Below, one piece after another: positions 13,922 through 17,581 of a stretch of 17,581 nucleotides of DNA. The notes beneath the pieces were generated by a model that was not told where the DNA came from, made no database searches, and was given only the letters and a program-made list of their open reading frames with translations. The stretch comes from an uncultured Limosilactobacillus sp. (lineage in GTDB: Bacteria > Bacillota > Bacilli > Lactobacillales > Lactobacillaceae). The translations under genes and the position numbers were made by a program. Location of the stretch: assembly GCA_944326735.1 (NCBI GenBank), contig CALVFC010000015.1, positions 1-17,581 of the forward strand, written 5' to 3'. Position 1 is the first letter of the stretch; each line of letters starts with the position of its first letter.

Positions 13922-14356
13922 CTACTTTTCAATCCCCTTATTATTCCTAAAAATCAACCACTTCGAGAAGATGTAGTTGGCAATCACCACAATCACGTTA
14001 TCAATGAACTTCACGATAAACTGTTGAAGGGGTGAGTCAAATTTTAACATCTTAATACCAACGTAAGTGATCACGATATCGATGATCAACGTCACACCAC
14101 GGTAAAAGAAAAACCGCAGCATTTCGACCAACGTATCGATCACCGTCGTATAGTGGGAACCAAAGACCCACACCTTGTTGGTGAAGTAGGCGACGAGCAC
14201 CGCCGCCACCCATGCCAGGACGGTTGATATAATAACGCCCCAGTGAAGACCAGGGCTCAGGATTTGAAATACGACCAAGTTAACGACCGTCGTCACCACG
14301 CCCCAGAACAGGTAGGCGATGATCGACTTGTACTTATTCCACAGGTTTCTTACCAT
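13922..14356 (-). CDS. GtrA family membrane protein
   Basis: A 144-residue protein with four predicted membrane segments: residues about 12-32, 38-62, 82-104 and 115-133. It shows GtrA family features such as the early FWGVVTTVVNLVVF, VAYFTNKVWVF and a C-terminal SKWLIFR. GtrA proteins are thought to help move undecaprenyl-linked sugars across the membrane for cell-wall or polysaccharide glycosylation. Its ATG overlaps the flavodoxin stop (TAATG), so translation is coupled to flavodoxin, although no functional link is known. The stop is followed at once by copy C. Confidence 0.87.
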   Translation of the reverse strand: MVRNLWNKYKSIIAYLFWGVVTTVVNLVVFQILSPGLHWGVIISTVLAWVAAVLVAYFTNKVWVFGSHYTTVIDTLVEMLRFFFYRGVTLIIDIVITYVGIKMLKFDSPLQQFIVKFIDNVIVVIANYIFSKWLIFRNNKGIEK

Positions 14357-14805
14357 TATTTACCTGCCTTTTCCACCAGCTGCTTAGCGAAGGCGTCCAG
14401 CTTCTTGATGTCATCTTCGTCTGGTGCCAAGTTAATATGAACATTTTCAGCGCCCTTAGTAGCTCCTGCTTGGTCAAAGGCCTTACCAAATTCATCAACC
14501 GCCACGCAGAAGTCGTCCGCGTAGTAGGTGTCACCAGAGCCAGCGACCCCGTAAACCTTACCAGACAAGTCCGCGTCCTTCAGATCATCATAGAAGTCCA
14601 ATCCTTCTTCTGGCAGAGCCCCTTCGTCGTAGGTGTATGGACATACGACACAGATGTCGACATCATCAAAGTCGGCCACGTCCGCCATCGTGATTTCTGT
14701 TTCATCAACCTCAACGCCTTGGTCTTCCAAAGCTTCAGTAATCACGTCCGCGACGTCCTCGTTATTGCCAGTAATTGTGGCATACACAACCATTGCTTTA
14801 GCCAT
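14356..14805 (-). CDS. Flavodoxin
   Basis: A 149-residue, strongly acidic protein with the flavodoxin fold: the FMN phosphate loop T10-I-T-G-N-N15 after MVVYA, the 50s-loop region CPYTYDEGALPEE (55-67) and the 90s-loop GSGDTYYADDFCVAVDEF (89-106). It carries low-potential electrons through FMN; partners in lactobacilli are poorly defined. Start is the ATG at 14805, since GGAGG at 14813-14817 then has a 7-nt spacing; ATG codons closer to or before that site are poorly spaced. An extended -10 TGCTATACT (minus, 14846-14838) is the likely promoter. It overlaps gtrA by 1 nt. Confidence 0.9.
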   Translation of the reverse strand: MAKAMVVYATITGNNEDVADVITEALEDQGVEVDETEITMADVADFDDVDICVVCPYTYDEGALPEEGLDFYDDLKDADLSGKVYGVAGSGDTYYADDFCVAVDEFGKAFDQAGATKGAENVHINLAPDEDDIKKLDAFAKQLVEKAGK

Positions 14806-14837
14806 TGTCATTCCTCCGTTCAAATTATTCGCTTAAT

Positions 14838-14846
14838 AGTATAGCA
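14838..14846 (-). promoter_or_regulatory. Extended -10 promoter of flavodoxin-gtrA
   Basis: The minus strand reads TGCTATACT, a TGn-extended -10 with five of six consensus positions, 33 nt before the flavodoxin ATG. No clear -35 is visible, as is common for extended -10 promoters. Confidence 0.55.
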
Positions 14847-14872
14847 TGCTTCGCCGTTATGATGGACACAAG

Positions 14873-14881
14873 TGTTATACT
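14873..14881 (+). promoter_or_regulatory. Extended -10 promoter of methionine aminopeptidase
   Basis: TGTTATACT is a TGn-extended -10, 34 nt before the map ATG. It sits about 27 nt from the oppositely directed flavodoxin -10, so the two promoters are back to back and may compete. Confidence 0.55.
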
Positions 14882-14915
14882 AGGTAACGTAAAAATCAAA
14901 GAAGGGGAACTATTA

Positions 14916-15770
14916 ATGATTACTTTAAAATCACCACGCGAAATTAATGCGATGGAAAAGGCCGGTGCTGCACTGGCCGGGATGCATATTGGGATCCGTC
15001 AATTCATTCGGCCAGGCATCTCCAGTTGGGAAATTGAAAAGTTTGCCCGGGAATACTTCAAGAAGATTGGTGCCAAGGCTGAACAAATCGGCTTCGAAGG
15101 TTACAAGTACGCTACCTGTGTCTCCGTTAACGATGAAATTTGCCACGGCTTTCCACGGCGTAAGCTGATGCTGAAGGACGGCGACCTGGTTAAGGTTGAT
15201 ACGGTTCTTTCCATTGATGGCTTTTTCGCTGACTCCTGCTGGTCATACGGTGTGGGTGAAGTTAAGCCAGAAATCCAAAAGTTGATGGATGTTACTAAGA
15301 AGTCACTCTTCATGGGAATCGACCAATGTATCCCTGGTAACCGGATCGGTGACATCGGTGCCGTTATCCAGCACTACACCGAAGACGAAAATGGTTACGG
15401 GGACGTTCGTGAATTCGTTGGTCACGGTATTCAACCAACGATGCACGAAGATCCAATGGTGCCACACTATGGTGAACACGGCCAGGGCCTTCGTTTGAAG
15501 AACGGGATGACGATCACTGTTGAACCAATGATCAATACCGGTACCTGGAAGGCTGATACGTCTGACCCAAGTGGCTGGCTTGCTAAGACTGCCGATGGTG
15601 GCTGGTCTTGCCAATACGAACACACCCTAGTTGTTACGGACAAGGGTCCGAAGATTCTGACTTCTCAAGATCCAGAAGCTGATGCGGACTACATGTATGA
15701 TGACGATTACGTTAAGTACTTTGATCACTACAGCAAGATTGCGAAGGAAATTGCTCAATCTTACAAATAA
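14916..15770 (+). CDS. map: Methionine aminopeptidase, type I
   Basis: The enzyme removes the N-terminal Met from new proteins. All five metal ligands can be placed: D95 (KVDTV), D106 (FFADS), H170 (FVGHGI), E203 (TVEPM) and E235 (QYEHT), plus H77 in ICHGFP. It has 284 residues, longer than the usual 250-260: a Trp/Gly-rich insertion (GTWKADTSDPSGWLAKTADGGWS, 209-231) precedes the last ligand, and an acidic, Tyr-rich tail follows residue 250. An upstream in-frame extension to 14805 would run through the promoter, so the ATG at 14916, with AAGGGGA before it, is taken as start. A terminator follows. Confidence 0.93.
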   Translation: MITLKSPREINAMEKAGAALAGMHIGIRQFIRPGISSWEIEKFAREYFKKIGAKAEQIGFEGYKYATCVSVNDEICHGFPRRKLMLKDGDLVKVDTVLSIDGFFADSCWSYGVGEVKPEIQKLMDVTKKSLFMGIDQCIPGNRIGDIGAVIQHYTEDENGYGDVREFVGHGIQPTMHEDPMVPHYGEHGQGLRLKNGMTITVEPMINTGTWKADTSDPSGWLAKTADGGWSCQYEHTLVVTDKGPKILTSQDPEADADYMYDDDYVKYFDHYSKIAKEIAQSYK

Positions 15771-15838
15771 TGATCAAAAATAATTGGTTTGTCTTTTAAA
15801 TTTATAAAAATAAGTCGACCAGATGAATATTCAACACG

Positions 15839-15879
15839 AAAACGGTGGGGGCTAACGAAAATTAGCCGCCACCGTTTTT
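15839..15879 (+). terminator. Terminator after map
   Basis: A stem of about 16 bp (aaaacggtgg..ggctaa with ttagcc..ccaccgtttt, one bulge) with a 6-nt loop, ending in a T run (15875-15879). It lies about 70 nt after the map stop codon. Confidence 0.85.
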
Positions 15880-16139
15880 AATAATCCGTTCCTGAAGGGC
15901 AGTTTGCGCGCTGATACCATGGAACCGTTTCACATAGTTGTCACATGCATAAAAATGGATATTAACTTAAAATTAATATAAATATACACAGAATTAATCC
16001 AAAATTGCATAAAACCAATAAGACGTTTTTATTTAAATGTGTTAACGGCCTGTCATTTTGTGTAAAAAGTATTATACTTAAATTATTAAAGGATTTCTTA
16101 TTGTTATTTAAGAATGTAATTGTTTAGGAGGAATTTGCA
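15880..16139 (+). promoter_or_regulatory. AT-rich upstream region and promoter of the amino acid permease
   Basis: About 260 nt with no gene. From 15950 on it is very AT-rich, with the motif GCATAAAA twice and AATTAAT twice. A promoter is seen as -35 CTGTCA (16050-16055), 17 nt, -10 TATACT (16073-16078). The leader of about 55 nt contains a weak ttctta/taagaa hairpin and then AGGAGG (16126-16131), 8 nt before the TTG start. I see no riboswitch or T-box pattern. Confidence 0.5.
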
Positions 16140-17581
16140 TTGGATGAGCAAAGTAGTAATAAAAAGATGATTACTACCTTTGGCCTTGTGACGATGATCA
16201 TTACCGCCATCTTCGGTTTTGGTAATGTTTCCAACGCCTACTTACAAATGGGTTACGGTAGTATTATCTGGTATGCCTTAGCGGGGATTTGTTTCTTCTT
16301 CCCGTGTGGCTTAATGATGGCCGAATATGGTTCTGCCTTCAAAGATGCCAAGGGTGGTATTTATTCTTGGCTGGCCGGATCCATCGGTGAACGGATGGCC
16401 TTTATCGGGACCTTCGTTTGGTTAGCTTCCTGGATTGTGTGGATGGTTTCCACCGCTTCCCGGATTTGGATTACGTTCTCTGCCTTAATCTTTGGTAAGG
16501 ATACGACCCAACAATGGAAGTTCATGGGTCTCTCTTCAACTGAAGTGATCGGTGTCTTGGGGATTATCCTGATGATCGCATGTACCTACTTCAGCTCTCG
16601 TGGGATGACCGCGATTGCGAAGGTTGGTTCCCTTGGTGGGATCTTCACCGTGGTTGTTAACATTATTTATGTTATCGCCGCAATCGTTGTTTTGATTATT
16701 AACAAGGGTGCTTTGGCACAACCATTCCATGGTGCTTCAAGTTTGATCCTTTCACCAAACACTCAGTTCCAGTCACCAATTGCCATTATTTCATTCGTTG
16801 TCTACGCGATCTTCGCTTACGGGGGGATGGAATCATTAGGGTCCGTTACTGATTCAATGAAGAACCCTGAAAAGACCTTCCCACGTGGCTTGATCATTGC
16901 CTCCGTCTTCACGATCGGGGCTTACGTTATCATGATCCTGATGGCTGGTTGGTTTGCTAACTACAAGCACGACTTTGCTGTTTCTACTACTAACCTGGGT
17001 AACGCTACTTATGTCCTCTTTAACATCTTAGGGGTTAAGTTAGGAACCGCGCTGGGCTTCTCCCATGCGGTTGCCCTCGAATGGGGTGCTGCAATGACCC
17101 GGATCGTTGCCTTCTCACAGGCCCTTGGGTTCTTAGGTGCCCTCTTCGTTCTGATGTACTCACCAATTAAGGCCTTTATCTTAGGTTCTAACCCTGAATT
17201 GTGGCCAAAGAAGTTGACCAAGCTGAACAAGGCGGGGATGCCTGCTAATGCTATGTGGCTCCAAGTCACGGTTGTTTCAATCATTATCTTCTTAGTTGCC
17301 TTTGGTGGTTCTGCCGCTCAAAAGTTCTACACCATTTTGACTGATATGGCCAATGTTTCAACTTGTTTCCCATACCTCTTCTTAGTGGGTGCTTTCCCAT
17401 TCTTTAAGAAGAAGACGGACATTGATCGTCCATTCGTTGTCTTCAAGAACAAGGCATTGACGAACACGATCGTTTGGTTTGTTGAAATTATCCTGATTGT
17501 CGGAATCCTGTTCACCTTCATCCAACCAATGCTGGATCACGATTGGCAAACAGCCTTCTGGACAATTGCCGGACCAATCTT
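16140..17581 (+). CDS. APC family amino acid permease, YjeM-like (runs off right edge)
   Basis: The frame is open from the TTG at 16140 to the window end (480 codons), so probably only about 20 residues are missing. It begins LDEQSSNKKMITTFGLVTMIITAIFGFGNVSN, then many hydrophobic segments (about 12 expected), MAEYGSAFKDAKGGIYSWL, and YGGMESLGSVTDSMKNPEKTFPRG, typical of APC superfamily exchangers of the glutamate/GABA-antiporter-like, YjeM branch. It likely moves amino acids or amines across the membrane; the substrate is unknown. TTG is chosen because AGGAGG lies 8 nt upstream and the nearby ATG (16144) is out of frame and soon stops. Confidence 0.85.
   Translation, partial: MDEQSSNKKMITTFGLVTMIITAIFGFGNVSNAYLQMGYGSIIWYALAGICFFFPCGLMMAEYGSAFKDAKGGIYSWLAGSIGERMAFIGTFVWLASWIVWMVSTASRIWITFSALIFGKDTTQQWKFMGLSSTEVIGVLGIILMIACTYFSSRGMTAIAKVGSLGGIFTVVVNIIYVIAAIVVLIINKGALAQPFHGASSLILSPNTQFQSPIAIISFVVYAIFAYGGMESLGSVTDSMKNPEKTFPRGLIIASVFTIGAYVIMILMAGWFANYKHDFAVSTTNLGNATYVLFNILGVKLGTALGFSHAVALEWGAAMTRIVAFSQALGFLGALFVLMYSPIKAFILGSNPELWPKKLTKLNKAGMPANAMWLQVTVVSIIIFLVAFGGSAAQKFYTILTDMANVSTCFPYLFLVGAFPFFKKKTDIDRPFVVFKNKALTNTIVWFVEIILIVGILFTFIQPMLDHDWQTAFWTIAGPI

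Noticed and set aside
14437..14844. 135-residue plus-strand frame opposite flavodoxin
   Set aside because: It is antisense to a well-supported flavodoxin gene and has no family features.
15880..16139. Riboswitch or T-box in the leader of the amino acid permease
   Set aside because: There is no T-box sequence (TGGNACCGCG), no antiterminator/terminator pair and only a weak small hairpin between promoter and start.

Overview
The window looks like chromosomal DNA of a lactic acid bacterium, most probably a heterofermentative lactobacillus close to Limosilactobacillus. This is inference from gene content: a monofunctional glutamate-cysteine ligase, an L-2-hydroxyisocaproate-dehydrogenase-like protein, a DUF4828-type protein beside a Gfo/Idh/MocA oxidoreductase, a flavodoxin-gtrA pair and a type I methionine aminopeptidase. 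It also fits the moderate GC, strong AGGAGG-type ribosome binding sites and compact operons. No sequence search was possible.

Layout. 1-103 is the tail of an unknown gene, ended by a terminator. 189-2083 is a forward cluster: an ElaA-like acetyltransferase, a TauE/SafE exporter, an unknown 127-aa protein and a short MGMT-family protein. 2159-4014 holds two tandem 3-hydroxyacyl-CoA dehydrogenase paralogues behind a promoter with a cre-like (CcpA) site. 4148-5692 is gshA. 5759-7253 is a coupled pair: a divergent HicDH/LDH-family protein and a LOG-family protein. 7516-7881 (minus) is a DUF4828-like protein, divergent from a Gfo/Idh oxidoreductase and a DEAD-box helicase (8037-10375). 10438-10510 is tRNA-Arg(CCT). 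10881-12008 is a divergent UDP-GlcNAc 2-epimerase-like protein, convergent with a DHA2-type MFS transporter (12064-13476, minus). 13922-14805 (minus) is flavodoxin followed by GtrA, divergent from methionine aminopeptidase (14916-15770). A YjeM-like amino acid permease (TTG start, 16140) runs off the right edge.

The most unusual content is a dispersed structured repeat of about 190-235 nt, present three times: 7257-7446 (+), 10520-10754 (+) and 13691-13921 (-). Each copy lies directly after a gene (LOG gene, tRNA-Arg, gtrA), in that gene's orientation, and just before a Rho-independent terminator, so each would be the 3' part of a transcript. The copies share a 5' box (GAAGCCGTTAA), a long hairpin whose stem sequence differs between copies while pairing is kept, a distal hairpin, and a tail able to pair back to the 5' box. 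This suggests a family of structured 3'-end RNAs or a mobile structured element. I do not recognise it as a described family.

Most other genes are housekeeping or metabolic. Several enzyme-family members have substitutions at residues normally needed for catalysis (the HicDH-like protein and the epimerase-like protein) and may have altered functions.
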